From the NCBI GenBank assembly GCA_004020875.1, contig SAPZ01000004.1, positions 298,828-362,827 of the forward strand: DNA of 64,000 nt. Reading direction: 5' to 3'. The position numbers were made by a program, and so were the translations under genes. The first letter of the stretch is position 1; every line of letters begins with the position of its first letter. Of this stretch, positions 53,650-63,263 are shown one piece after another. The DNA is from Mesorhizobium sp. GTDB lineage: Bacteria; Pseudomonadota; Alphaproteobacteria; Rhizobiales; Rhizobiaceae. The notes beneath the pieces are model-generated. The model saw only the letters and a program-made list of their open reading frames with translations, ran no database searches and was not told the origin of the DNA.

Positions 53650-55312
53650 ATGAAGAAACTGCTTTTGGCGGCGTCGGCCGCGGCATTGCTGGCCAGCTCA
53701 TGGCTCGCTCCGGCGCGGGCCGAATATCTCAAGGAACACCGCGGCGGTACCATCCGCCTGCTCGCCCGATCGGCCGCCGGTACGCTCGATCCGCATATCA
53801 ACTACACCGACCAGGGCTGGCAGATGTACCAGCCGATCTATGACGGCCTGGTCGCCTTTCGCAAGGCCGAGGGCGTCGAGGGTTTCAGTATCGTTCCGGA
53901 CCTCGCCGAGGCGCTGCCCACGGTCAGCAGTGACGGCAAGACCCTCACCTTCAAGCTGCGCAAGGGCATCAAGTTCTCCAGCGGCCAGGACCTCGGCGTG
54001 AAGGACGTCGTCGCCTCGTTCCAGCGCATCTTCAAGGTCTCCGGGCCGACCTCGGGCACATTCTATGCAGGCATCGTCGGCGCCGACAAATGCCTGGCCG
54101 ACACCAAGAGCTGCACGCTGGAAGGCGGTGTCGTCGCCGACGAGGCGGCCGGCACCATCACCCTCAACCTCACCAAGCCGGACGCCGAGATCCTCTACAA
54201 GCTTGCACTGCCGCATGCCGTGATCCTGCCGGCGGACACGCCGACGGAGGACATGGGCTCCAAGCCGATCCCCAGCACCGGCCCCTACATGATCTCGGCC
54301 TTCGATCCCAACAAAGGCATGACGGTTTCCCGCAACCCCAATTTCAACCAGTGGAGCGAGGAAGCACAGCCGGACGGCTATCCGGATGTCGTGCAGTATG
54401 ATTTCGGCCCTCTCGGAAGAGGCAGCCGTGACGGCGATCCAGAACGGCGAAGCGGACTGGATGTTCGACGCGCTGCCCAGCGATCGTCTCGGCGAACTCG
54501 GCAGCAAGTCCATGGACCAGCTGCACATCTCGCCGCTTTCTGCATGGTGGTACGCGCCGCAGAACACGCGCATGGCTCCTTTCGACAATGAAAAGGCCCG
54601 CCAGGCCGTCGCTTACGCCGTCGACCGCAACACGCTGGTCAAGCTGTTCGGCGGCAAGGTGCTGGCTTCGCCGGTCTGCCAGGTCCTGCCGCCGGACTTC
54701 CCCGGACATGAGGACTATTGCCCCTTCACCAAGAACCCTGGCGCCAAATGGTCGGCTCCGGATGTCGACAAGGCCAAGCAACTCGTCGAGGAATCAGGCA
54801 CCAAGGGCCAGAAGGTCACCATCATCGTCGAGGACACCGCCATCTCCCGATCGATCGGCGTCTATCTGCAGAGCGTGCTGACCAACATCGGCTACGTCGC
54901 CGACGTCAAGCCGATCTCGTCCAACCTGCAGTTCACCTATATCCAGAACACCAACAACAAAGTGCAGATGTCCGTCACCCAGTGGTACAAGGATTACCCG
55001 GCGGCGTCGGACTTCCTGAACATCCTGTTCAGCTGCGCCTCCTATCGCGAAGGCTCGGACGCTTCGATCAACATCTCGGGATTCTGCGACAAGGATATCG
55101 ACGCCCAGATGCAGAAGGCACTGGACCTCGGTGTGACCGACCAGAAGGCGGCCGACAAATTGTGGGCGTCAATCGACAAGCAGGTCACCGACAAGGCGCC
55201 GGCGGTCGGCCTCTTCACGCCGAAGCGGCTCGATTTCGTCAGCAAGCGCATTGGCAATTTCAAATTCAACCCGCAGTTCAACTGGATTATCACCCAATCC
55301 TGGGTGCAGTAA
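53650..55312 (+). pseudogene. Peptide ABC transporter substrate-binding protein, frameshifted
   Basis: Family 5 periplasmic binding protein (DppA/OppA type) with signal peptide KKLLLAASAAALLASSWLAPARA. The first frame reads to DVVQYDFG; one extra C in the CCC at 54408-54410 shifts the frame, and the protein continues in the next frame as LSEEAAVTAIQNGEADWMFDALP through to WIITQSWVQ. Joined, they give about 550 residues, the normal length. The lesion lies in a short homopolymer. Gene lies 16 bp after the iminopeptidase. Confidence 0.88.
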
Positions 55313-55352
55313 GGGGCCTGGGTGCAGTAAGGGGCCTGGATGCAGTAACGAA
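55299..55352 (+). repeat. Three tandem 18-bp units across the binding-protein stop codon
   Basis: CCTGGGTGCAGTAAGGGG at 55299-55316 and 55317-55334, then a partial third copy CCTGGATGCAGTAACG from 55335. Each contains the GTGCAGTAA (…VQ stop) end of the binding protein gene. The unit has been duplicated at the junction with the downstream permease. Confidence 0.9.
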
Positions 55353-56157
55353 CAGCGGAAGGCACATCGAGCAGTCGACCGAGGGGCTGGGGCTTGGCTA
55401 CACGCCGATCGGTCCGACCTGGCGGCCCGGCAATTACTTCCTTGGCGCCGACAGCCAGGGCCGCGACGTCATGGCGAGGTTGCTCTATGGCGGCCTGAAC
55501 TCGCTATTGATCTCAGGCGCCGCCACCATCTTCACGCTGATCTTCGGCACGATGGCCGGGCTGATCGCCGGCTATTTCGGCGGCATTACCGACACAGTGC
55601 TGTCGCGCCTGCTGGACGTGCTCTGGGCGTTCCCGATCTATCTGCTGGCGATCTCGCTTTCCATCGTCACCATCGCGCAAGGGATCGCGATCGGGCCGAT
55701 CGAGATCCAATCGGGCAGCCTATGGCTGCCGATCATCATCATAGGCATCGTCTATATACCCTATGTCGCGCGTCCGATCCGCGGGCAGGTCCTGGCGCTG
55801 CGGCACAGCGAGTTCGTGCTTGCTGCGATCAATCTCGGCGTGCCGGGCTGGCGCATTCTGTGGCGCGACATCCTGCCAAACATCACCACGACGCTCATTG
55901 TCTTCGTGCCGCTGATGATGGCGCTGAACATGCTGACGGAATCGGCGCTGTCGTTCCTGTCGATCGGCGTGCAGCCGCCGGCAGCAAGCTGGGGCACCAT
56001 CATCCAGGACGGGCAGGCGCTGCTCTATACGCGGCCGCTGGTGGCGCTGGTGCCGGGGCTGGCGATCGCCGTTTCCGTCATGGCGCTCAACGTCTTCGGC
56101 GATGGTCTGCGCGATGCGCTCGACCCGCGCTCCAAGGTTCGGCTGGGCCGCGACTGA
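55353..56157 (+). pseudogene. DppC-type permease lacking its N-terminus
   Basis: The readable protein begins within the family at GLGLGYTPIGPTWRPGNYFLGADSQGRDVMARLL, and continues normally through the EAA loop region (LGVPGWRILWRDILPNITTTLIVF) to KVRLGRD. DppC/OppC proteins start some 70 residues earlier with a cytoplasmic segment and a first TM helix; these are missing. No acceptable start codon occurs in frame until ATG 55471, inside the conserved part. The upstream DNA is the 18-bp repeat, so a deletion probably joined the binding-protein 3' end to the permease body. Confidence 0.8.
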
Positions 56158-57128
56158 TGCTTTACGCCATCCTTCGCCGTTTCGGTCAGATGCTGTTCGT
56201 GATGTTCGGCATCTCGGTCATCGTCTTTCTGATCTTCTTCGCCACGCCCGGCGCCGACCCCGCCGCGCGTATCGCCGGTCGCAACGCGTCGCCGGAAGTG
56301 CTGGCGGCGGTGCGCCACAGCTTCGGCTTCGACCAGCCGCTCTATGTGCAATATACGAGGATGATGGAGAAGATCTTCGTCACCGGCGACCTGACCTCCT
56401 TCGTCAATCGTGGCTGGAAAGTGGTGCCTGCCGTGATGGATTCGATCCCTGTCACGCTTTCGCTGGTGTTCGGGGCCGCGGTCCTGTGGGTGGTCGTCTC
56501 CATCATCATCGGCATCGTCGCGGCGGCCACCCGAGACAGCTGGCTGGACAAGCTCCTGATGGCGCTGGGCCTGCTCGGCATCTCCATGCCGGTCTACTGG
56601 CTGGGCGAGGTGATGAACCTGATCACTCAAAGCCGCCATCACGACAAGTGGGTGTTCTCCTGGGTGCCGCCGCTCGGCTACAAAAACTTTTCCGACGATC
56701 CCAAGGGCTGGTTCCTGACGCTGGTCATCCCATGGATCACGCTAGCCATCCTGTATATCGGCATCTACGGGCGCGTGCTGCGCGCGGCCATCATCGAATC
56801 CATGCAGGAAGACTATATCCGCACAGCCCGCGCCAAGGGGCTGTCGGAGACCCGCATCCTCTTCCGCCATGCGTTGCGCACGTCTCTGATCGCATTCGTC
56901 ACGCTGTTTGGCCTCGACTTCGGCGCGCTGGTGGGTGGCTCGGCTTTGCTCACCGAAGTCGTGTTCGGCCTGCACGGCATCGGCAAGCTCACCTATGACG
57001 CGCTGCAGAACCTCGACCTGCCGATGATCATGGCGACGGTCATGTATGCGTCGATGTTCGTGGTCGTCGCCAACGCGGTCGTCGATTTCGTCTACATCCT
57101 TCTCGATCCGCGCCTGAGGACATCATGA
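56157..57128 (+). CDS. DppB-type dipeptide/oligopeptide ABC permease
   Basis: 323-residue inner-membrane permease. MLYAILRRFGQMLFVMFGISVIVFLIFFATPGADPA is the standard start of DppB/OppB proteins, and the conserved EAA loop is seen in EDYIRTARAKGLSETRILFRHALRTSLI. The TGATG overlap couples its translation to the upstream permease. The order C before B is the reverse of the common dppBC order. Intact; ends with an ATGA overlap with the ATPase gene. Confidence 0.9.
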   Translation: MLYAILRRFGQMLFVMFGISVIVFLIFFATPGADPAARIAGRNASPEVLAAVRHSFGFDQPLYVQYTRMMEKIFVTGDLTSFVNRGWKVVPAVMDSIPVTLSLVFGAAVLWVVVSIIIGIVAAATRDSWLDKLLMALGLLGISMPVYWLGEVMNLITQSRHHDKWVFSWVPPLGYKNFSDDPKGWFLTLVIPWITLAILYIGIYGRVLRAAIIESMQEDYIRTARAKGLSETRILFRHALRTSLIAFVTLFGLDFGALVGGSALLTEVVFGLHGIGKLTYDALQNLDLPMIMATVMYASMFVVVANAVVDFVYILLDPRLRTS

Positions 57129-58084
57129 TACTGTCGGTGCGCGATCTCAAGGTCTCTTTCCGCACGCATGACGGGCCGGTGCGGGCCATCGACGGCGTTT
57201 CCTTCGACCTCGAGGAAAGCGAGATCCTTGGCGTCGTCGGCGAATCCGGCTCCGGCAAGACGGTGTCGCTGCTGGCCGTCATGGGGCTCATCACCGACCC
57301 GAACGCCACCATCGAAGGCTCGATCCGCTACAAGGGCCGCGAGCTGGTGGGCCTTCCGCCGCGCGAGCTGAGGCGCCTGCGCGGCAACGAGATCGCGATG
57401 ATTTTCCAGGATCCGATGACGGCGCTGACGCCGGTCTACACGATCGGCTGGCAGATCGCCGAACAGATCCGCGTGCATCGCGGCGTCAGCAAGGCCAAGG
57501 CGATGGAGCGGGTCGAGGAGCTGCTGGCGGAGGTGAATTTCCCCAACCCGCATGAGGCGATGTCGCGCTATCCGCACCAGCTTTCCGGCGGCATGCGGCA
57601 GCGGGCGGTGATCGCGATGGCCTTGTCCTGCGATCCGGCGCTGCTGGTTGCGGACGAGCCGACCACCGCGCTCGACGTCACGGTGCAGGCCGGCATCCTC
57701 GACCTCGTACGCAGATTGCGCGCGAAGCATAGATCGGCCGTGGTCCTCATCACGCATGACATGGGTGTCGTCTCCGAGCTCGCTGACCGCGTCATGGTCA
57801 TGTATGCCGGCCGCGTGGTGGAGCGCGGCACCCGCACGGAGCTGTTTTCGGACCCCCGGCACCCTTACACGAGCGCATTGCTCGGTTCGATCCCGCCGCT
57901 GACCGGCCAAAAACCCCGCCGCCTGCCGGCGATCCCCGGTTCGCCGCCCTCCTTGCTGCGGCTGCCGCAAGGCTGCGCCTTCGGTCCGCGCTGTCCGGTG
58001 CGCTACGGGCCTTGCGAGGCCGGCAAGCCGGGTCTCGGCAAGGATGCGCATGCCGCCGCATGCTTTCGGGTGGCGCAAGCATGA
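57125..58084 (+). CDS. DppD-type peptide ABC transporter ATPase
   Basis: 319-residue ABC ATPase. Walker A GESGSGKT, Q-loop MIFQDPMTALTP, signature LSGGMRQRAVIAMALSC, Walker B LLVADEPTTALDVTVQ, and the C-terminal oligopeptide-transporter tail with the cysteine motif GCAFGPRCPVRYGPCE that binds an iron-sulfur cluster in some relatives. Overlaps both neighbours by ATGA. Intact. Confidence 0.92.
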   Translation: MILSVRDLKVSFRTHDGPVRAIDGVSFDLEESEILGVVGESGSGKTVSLLAVMGLITDPNATIEGSIRYKGRELVGLPPRELRRLRGNEIAMIFQDPMTALTPVYTIGWQIAEQIRVHRGVSKAKAMERVEELLAEVNFPNPHEAMSRYPHQLSGGMRQRAVIAMALSCDPALLVADEPTTALDVTVQAGILDLVRRLRAKHRSAVVLITHDMGVVSELADRVMVMYAGRVVERGTRTELFSDPRHPYTSALLGSIPPLTGQKPRRLPAIPGSPPSLLRLPQGCAFGPRCPVRYGPCEAGKPGLGKDAHAAACFRVAQA

Positions 58085-59082
58085 GCGGGTCAATGATAGA
58101 TATAGATCGACCGATCCTCGAGACGCGCTCGCTGGCCAAGCGCTTTTCGATCGGAACCCGGTTTTCCGCGGAGGGCAGGCGGACCATCCACGCCGTGGAC
58201 AATGTCTCGCTGATCGTACGGCGCGGCGAGACGGTCGGCCTCGTGGGCGAATCCGGATGCGGCAAGTCCACGCTGGCGCGCTGCCTGGTTCGGCTCTACG
58301 ACATCACCGACGGGAAGCTTCTGTTCGAGGGCGACGACATCACCTCGAAGTCGCTGTCCGAACTCAGGCCGCTGCGGCGGCGCCTGCAGATGGTCTTCCA
58401 GGATCCCTCGGCCTCGCTCAATCCCCGTCGGCGCGTCGGCGATCTCGTCGCCGAGCCGCTGCGCATCCACGGCAGGCTTTCGTCACCCGAGATCACCGCG
58501 CGCGTGGCGGAGCTGTTCGAGCTGGTCGGACTGCTGCCGGACCATGTGATGCGCTATCCGCACGAGTTCTCAGGCGGCCAACGCCAGCGCGTCGGCATCG
58601 CGCGGGCGATCGCGTTGAACCCCGACCTCGTCGTGCTCGACGAGCCAGTCTCGGCGCTCGACGTGTCGGTGCAGGCCCAGATCGTCAACCTGCTCGCCGA
58701 CCTGCAGGAGAAGCTGAAGCTCACCTATATCTTCATTGCCCACGACCTCTCGGTGGTTCGCCAGGTCTCGACACGCATCGCCGTCATGTATCTCGGCTCG
58801 ATCGTCGAGGAGGGACCGGCGGAGGAGGTGTTCGCGACGCCGGTCCATCCTTACAGCCAGGCGCTGATCTCGGCGGTTCCGGTCGTCGAGACGACGCCGA
58901 GCGGAACGCGCAAGCGCATCATCCTCACCGGCGATGTGCCGAGCCCGCTGAAACCTCCGTTGGGGTGCCGTTTCCACCCGCGATGCCCGATCGCGGTTGA
59001 TCGATGCCGTTCGGAGCGGCCGGAACTGAAGGAACATCGTCCAGGCCGCAAAGTGGCCTGCCACTTCCCGACTTTGAGCTGA
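58081..59082 (+). CDS. DppF-type peptide ABC transporter ATPase
   Basis: 333 residues from ATG 58081, which overlaps the stop of the previous gene. Walker A GESGCGKST, Q-loop MVFQDPSASLNPRRRVGD, signature FSGGQRQRVGIARAIAL, Walker B LVVLDEPVSALDVSVQ, and the C-terminal PLGCRFHPRCPIAVDRC tail. Forms the second ATPase of the heterodimer. Intact, last gene of the operon. Confidence 0.92.
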   Translation: MSGSMIDIDRPILETRSLAKRFSIGTRFSAEGRRTIHAVDNVSLIVRRGETVGLVGESGCGKSTLARCLVRLYDITDGKLLFEGDDITSKSLSELRPLRRRLQMVFQDPSASLNPRRRVGDLVAEPLRIHGRLSSPEITARVAELFELVGLLPDHVMRYPHEFSGGQRQRVGIARAIALNPDLVVLDEPVSALDVSVQAQIVNLLADLQEKLKLTYIFIAHDLSVVRQVSTRIAVMYLGSIVEEGPAEEVFATPVHPYSQALISAVPVVETTPSGTRKRIILTGDVPSPLKPPLGCRFHPRCPIAVDRCRSERPELKEHRPGRKVACHFPTLS

Positions 59083-59104
59083 GCCGTCTTCTTCACAGGT
59101 GGTG

Positions 59105-59127
59105 GGTGCGGCTATAGGGGCCGCACC
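59105..59127. terminator. Hairpin between convergent genes
   Basis: GGTGCGGC (59105-59112) and GCCGCACC (59120-59127) form an 8-bp stem with a 7-nt loop 22 bp after the dppF-like stop. There is no T-run on either strand, so it may be only a weak or Rho-assisted terminator. Confidence 0.4.
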
Positions 59128-59130
59128 GGA

Positions 59131-59685
59131 TCAGTTCTTGGCGATGGCGCCGACTTCGACCGAATCGACCCGCTTCAGGTTCATGCCGATGACCGGCACC
59201 AGCTGATCGTTGACGCGCACGGCCACCGTCACTGTCATTGAATTGCCGTCAGGCACACGCGCCTGCATGACGCCATTCAACTGCTTGCGGTTGATGGTGA
59301 AGACGACCTTCTGGGCGTCGACGACATTGCCGCCGACAATGTCCATGCCGCTCTCGGTCGAGCCGCCCATGAAGGTGCCCCTGTAACCGTCGCGGCCCTT
59401 GCGCTCGACGCTGGCGGACATCTTTTGCGTGAACACGCCGACCCGGCAGCCACCGTCAAGCGTCATGCCGAGCTTGCTGGCGGGCGTCGAACCATTGAAA
59501 TCGCAGGTGAATTTGGTGCCCTTGTATTTGCCGGCGATGATCTCGCCGGGGCCGACCCATCTGCCTTCGACGGAGCGAAAGAACTGCTTGTCCGGTTCTG
59601 CCCCGAAGGCCTTTTCGACCAATCCGAGCGGCGCGGCAATCGCAACTGTCGCAGGCAGCACGCAGGACAAGATTACGCTTCTCAT
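59131..59685 (-). CDS. Secreted protein of unknown function (184 aa)
   Basis: Signal peptide MRSVILSCVLPATVAIAAPLGLVEKAFG, cleavage probably after the FGA (AFGAEPDK). The mature part is a beta-rich single domain: RSVEGRWVGPGEIIAGKYKGTKFTCDFNG, GCRVGVFTQKMSASVERKG, YRGTFMGGSTESGMDIVGG. Two cysteines (in FTCDFNG and GGCRVG) could form a disulfide. This pattern resembles rhizobial periplasmic proteins without assigned function. The open frame has 16 further codons upstream (MVHQVQEQ) that would spoil the signal. Convergent with the dpp operon. Confidence 0.68.
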   Translation of the reverse strand: MRSVILSCVLPATVAIAAPLGLVEKAFGAEPDKQFFRSVEGRWVGPGEIIAGKYKGTKFTCDFNGSTPASKLGMTLDGGCRVGVFTQKMSASVERKGRDGYRGTFMGGSTESGMDIVGGNVVDAQKVVFTINRKQLNGVMQARVPDGNSMTVTVAVRVNDQLVPVIGMNLKRVDSVEVGAIAKN

Positions 59686-59896
59686 AGACGACACCCGGCA
59701 CGACAAAGTCTGTTCTTGGACCTGATGGACCATGGCGAAGATTGGTTAATGCTTCGTCACTGGAGCACGACGCCGAAGAGTGTGAAGCGGTTTTCGGACT
59801 ACATCAAGCTCCACTTCTTTGATTGGAGCCGGATTCAGATTGCAGGTCGATTCGACCTGAAATCATTCGGCTCCGCCGGCGGCTTTTGCGTCTACC

Positions 59897-60979
59897 CTAT
59901 TGCTCCGCCTGGCCGTCTTTCTTGGCCGCGAAGGACGTCAGGGCCGAAAGGAAATCCCCGAGGCCCGGGCGCTTCACGGCGATGAACGGCAAGGGGCGGG
60001 CGGTTTCCATCGCCGCGATGCCGATGCGCGCCGTCATCATGCCGTTGACGACCCCTTCGCCGAGCTTCGCCGAGAGCTTTGCGGCAAGCCCATGGCCGAC
60101 GATCTGCTGCACGAAACTGTCGCCCACCGCGATCGAACCGGTCACCGCCAGATGCGCAAGCACGCCACGCGCCAGCCGGAAGAAGCCTAGGGTGCCTGGG
60201 CGGCCGCCATAAAGCTCGGATAGTCGCCGGATCAGGCGGCCCGCCTCGAATATGACATAGGCAATGTCGACCAGCGCGCGGGGGCTGACCGCCGTTATAA
60301 GCGACACGCATTTCGCGGCCTCAAGGATCATGACCTTGGCGCGTTGATCGAGAGGCGACAGGATCTCGGTCTCGGCGAGCCGCACCAGATTGGCGCCGTC
60401 GATGATCTCGCCACGCAATTCGGCGAGCGAACGGCGCCCGGCGGCGGTCTCGGGCTTCGACGCGACGAAGGCCGAAAGCTCGTCGACCAAAGCGCGCGCC
60501 GCCTTTGGATCGTCGCGCGCCACGGCATCCAGGGCCCGCTTCTGCATCTTTTCGACTTCGGCAAGGCGGGCAATAGCAAGGAACTCGCGGATTAGGATAA
60601 CGATCAGCGACAAAAGCGCGATTGCCGCCATGCCCGCCGCCAGCCAGCCGAGCCATTCGGCGCGCGCAAAGAGGTCGCGGATCAGCTGGTCGGCCCAGAG
60701 GCCGACCGCAAGCGAGACGAGCACGCTGAGGGCGCCGAAGAACAGCCGCGCCAGCAGCGAACGCTTTCTCGGCGCGGTCGCTGGTGGCGGGGCCGCCGCA
60801 TCGATGTCAGGCTCGTCGAAAACGTCGACCTCCGAGGGGACCACGACCGCCACATCGGTCCTTGCGGCGCGCGGCCTGCGCGCCGGCTGTTTCTCGGCGA
60901 TGCGGCTCTGCGCGGCTTGCGGCTTCGGCTCGGTCTCAGGCTCGATGCGGAAGGCCGCCGGTTTGCGGGGGGCGGTCAT
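59897..60979 (-). CDS. YcjF/TIGR01620 family membrane protein
   Basis: 360 residues. The first ~75 are a Pro/Ala/Arg-rich disordered tail; then two TM helices (LFFGALSVLVSLAVGLWADQ and LGWLAAGMAAIALLSLIVIL), and a helical C-terminal DUF697 domain (ARALVDELSAFVASKPETAAGRRS, LDQRAKVMILEAAKCVSLITAVSP, DSFVQQIVGHGLAAKLSAKLGEGVVNGMM). Cotranscribed with the YcjX-like GTPase; the two are conserved neighbours in many proteobacteria. The ATGA overlap at 60976-60979 supports coupling. Confidence 0.85.
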   Translation of the reverse strand: MTAPRKPAAFRIEPETEPKPQAAQSRIAEKQPARRPRAARTDVAVVVPSEVDVFDEPDIDAAAPPPATAPRKRSLLARLFFGALSVLVSLAVGLWADQLIRDLFARAEWLGWLAAGMAAIALLSLIVILIREFLAIARLAEVEKMQKRALDAVARDDPKAARALVDELSAFVASKPETAAGRRSLAELRGEIIDGANLVRLAETEILSPLDQRAKVMILEAAKCVSLITAVSPRALVDIAYVIFEAGRLIRRLSELYGGRPGTLGFFRLARGVLAHLAVTGSIAVGDSFVQQIVGHGLAAKLSAKLGEGVVNGMMTARIGIAAMETARPLPFIAVKRPGLGDFLSALTSFAAKKDGQAEQ

Positions 60980-62469
60980 GCCAAATGATCTCCGATCAGG
61001 AACTGCAGCGCGCGGTCAAGCCGGATATGCGGCAATGACAGCGTGACCCCTTCAGCTGTGCGCTCGAGCTTCGGCGGGCGGAACCGCACGAAGCGGATCG
61101 CCGGTTCGGCGCTGTCGGGCGATGATCCGGAACTGTCGAACACCGCATCGACCTTTTCCGGCAAATCGCCCGGGAATATTGCGGTTTCGGCCTTTCCGTC
61201 GAACGTTTCGCCATTGATCGTCTCGCCCTTCAGCGGGGTGCCGATGATGACCGGCAGCGTCTCGCGACCTTGCTTCACCGTGCCTTCGCGGGTCGAGCGA
61301 ACCGCGGCCATGGCGACGACGTCGACCGCGGCGCCGCTGAAGTTCGCCCGCGCCACCGCGCGGTCGGTCAGCCGCCGCACGATCGCCTGCAGCCGGTCGT
61401 GGCTTTCGTGATGCAGATGGTCCGCCTTGGTCGCGGCGACCAGGATGCGGTCGATGCGGCGCGAGAAGAAGTCGGTGAGGAAATTGCCGCGTCCGGGCCG
61501 GAAGCAGGACAGGATCTCCGTGACGGCGCGTTCCAGATCGGCCATGGCGGCCGGGCCGGCATTGAGCGCCTGCATGGCGTCGATCAGCACGATCTGCCGG
61601 TCGAGGCGGGTGATGTGCTCGCGAAAGAACGGTTTGACGACATGCGCCTTGTAGGCCTCGTAGCGGCGCTCCATCATCGCATGCAGCGATCCAGAGCGGG
61701 GCCGGCCTTGCGCGAGCGTCATCAGCGGGGCGAACGTGAGCGCCGGCGAGCCTTCGAGATCGCCTGGCATCAGGAAACGGCCGGGCGGCAGCGTCGACAG
61801 GGCGCGCTCGTCGAGCTTGCAGGCCTTGAGATAGGCGGCGAAGCTTTCGGCCAGGCGCCGCGCAATCATCTCGTCTGCGTCAGCATCGGGGTTGATGGTG
61901 GAAGCCAGCTCGCGCCAGGCCTGCGACAGGTCGGAACGGACGGACAGGGCGGCCAACTCGACCGCCTCGCGCGAAAAATCGGCGAAGGACTTGCCGAGCA
62001 GCGGCAGGTCGAGCAGCCATTCGCCGGGATAATCGACGATGTCGACAGACAGTCTCCCGGCTGAAAACAACCGGTTCCAGCCGGAAGCCGACTCATATTC
62101 GATGGTGAGCCGCAGTTCTGAGATGGCGCGCGTGGAGCCCGGCCAGACGCGGTCGTTCACCAAAGCCGCGACATGGTCCTCGTACTGGAAACGCGGAACG
62201 GCATCGTCCGGCTGCTCCTCGAGGAAGGCGCGGGCGATGCGGCCGGATTTCTGCGCTTCGAAGAGCGGCAGGCGTCCGCCATGGATGAGGTTGTGGACGA
62301 GGGCTGAGATGAACACCGTCTTGCCGGCGCGGGAAAGGCCGGTGACGCCAAGACGCAATGACGGAGAGAAGAGCCCGGCGGCGCGGCCCGACAAGGTGTC
62401 GAGCGCAATCCTTGCCTCGTCGGTGAAAGTGGTCAGCGATGATGCCAAATCAGGCCTCTGGTTGCGCAT
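60976..62469 (-). CDS. YcjX-family GTPase-like protein (DUF463)
   Basis: 497 residues. P-loop GVTGLSRAGKTVFISALVHNLI near 41-62, followed by DIVDYPGEWLLDLPLLGKSFADFS containing the DxPG-type switch, IVLIDAMQALNAG and AATKADHLHHESHDRL (NKxD-like). The family (YcjX) is an ATP/GTP-binding protein linked to envelope or stress functions in E. coli, where it lies beside ycjF. Here the order is ycjX-ycjF with a 4-bp overlap. Confidence 0.88.
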   Translation of the reverse strand: MRNQRPDLASSLTTFTDEARIALDTLSGRAAGLFSPSLRLGVTGLSRAGKTVFISALVHNLIHGGRLPLFEAQKSGRIARAFLEEQPDDAVPRFQYEDHVAALVNDRVWPGSTRAISELRLTIEYESASGWNRLFSAGRLSVDIVDYPGEWLLDLPLLGKSFADFSREAVELAALSVRSDLSQAWRELASTINPDADADEMIARRLAESFAAYLKACKLDERALSTLPPGRFLMPGDLEGSPALTFAPLMTLAQGRPRSGSLHAMMERRYEAYKAHVVKPFFREHITRLDRQIVLIDAMQALNAGPAAMADLERAVTEILSCFRPGRGNFLTDFFSRRIDRILVAATKADHLHHESHDRLQAIVRRLTDRAVARANFSGAAVDVVAMAAVRSTREGTVKQGRETLPVIIGTPLKGETINGETFDGKAETAIFPGDLPEKVDAVFDSSGSSPDSAEPAIRFVRFRPPKLERTAEGVTLSLPHIRLDRALQFLIGDHLA

Positions 62470-62511
62470 CCGCGCCCGATATAGGCGCTGGACCTGGCGT
62501 TTGAAATGGCC

Positions 62512-63027
62512 TCAGAGGTCGGCGGGCGTGAGAAAGGCTTCGAGATAGCCGCTGCCCTGCGCCGCCTCGGCAAGATTGCCGTGAAAACGCACCACCGCGA
62601 GGCCGGAGGTTGGAAAACCGTGCTTCATCATCCCACGCGCTGCCTCGTCGCCGTCGCCCGACACCGCCATGGCTAGATCCTCGGTCATGGGGTTGTGGCC
62701 GATCACCAGAAGCTGGTCGGCGCCGGCGTTGTTGCGGATGATGTCGAGATAGCCGGCCGCATCCTCGCTGTAGAGCGTGTCGAAAAACAGGACCCGTCCG
62801 GTGTCGGTGCGCCCCGCCAGGCCTTCCAGCGTCTGCCTTGCCCGTTTGGCGTTGGAGCAAAGCGTGACGCCCGGCACGTAGTTGCGGGCCCGCATGGCCT
62901 CTCCGATCGCCTCGGCATCAGCCTTGCCCGATTCGTCGAGCGGGCGGTCGAAATCGCGCACGCCGGGCAGCGCCCAGCTGGCTTTGGCATGTCGCAACAG
63001 ATAAAGTCTGCTCAACCGTTCCCCCAT
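62512..63027 (-). CDS. SixA-type histidine phosphatase
   Basis: 171-residue phosphoglycerate-mutase-like phosphatase. The catalytic RHG motif is LYLLRHAKASWA (H13), with the second histidine in LLVIGHNPMTED. SixA in E. coli removes phosphate from Hpt domains; a free Hpt protein is encoded at 38062, but their relation is unproven. The gene starts 236 bp from dksA in divergent orientation; its start MGERLSRLYLLR is the only well placed ATG. Confidence 0.87.
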   Translation of the reverse strand: MGERLSRLYLLRHAKASWALPGVRDFDRPLDESGKADAEAIGEAMRARNYVPGVTLCSNAKRARQTLEGLAGRTDTGRVLFFDTLYSEDAAGYLDIIRNNAGADQLLVIGHNPMTEDLAMAVSGDGDEAARGMMKHGFPTSGLAVVRFHGNLAEAAQGSGYLEAFLTPADL

Positions 63028-63202
63028 GGCGCTACCAAACAGGCAAAGCGCGATTAGTCACCAGAACCACGCCATGCACAATGGCCGGTGCGAGCAACTG
63101 CAACGAATCATGTGCGAATTCGTTTTATGCCGTTGAAACAACGTCGTTGCCGGAGCTGCCGATGCCAGACTAACAATTGCGTGAAACTGTCGCCGATACC
63201 GC

Positions 63203-63231
63203 TTGTGCAGGCTCTTGTCCCCGAATATATA
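63203..63231 (+). promoter_or_regulatory. Promoter of dksA
   Basis: TTGTGC (63203-63208), 17-bp spacer, TATATA (63226-63231), 33 bp before the dksA start. It agrees with rhizobial housekeeping promoters (CTTGAC-N17-CTATAT). Confidence 0.6.
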
Positions 63232-63263
63232 GGCGCCAAATTTGGGGTTGTTGGGTGAGTCGA

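Noticed and set aside
54408-54410. Programmed frameshift in the binding protein
   Set aside because: No slippery heptamer, and binding proteins of this family are not known to use one.
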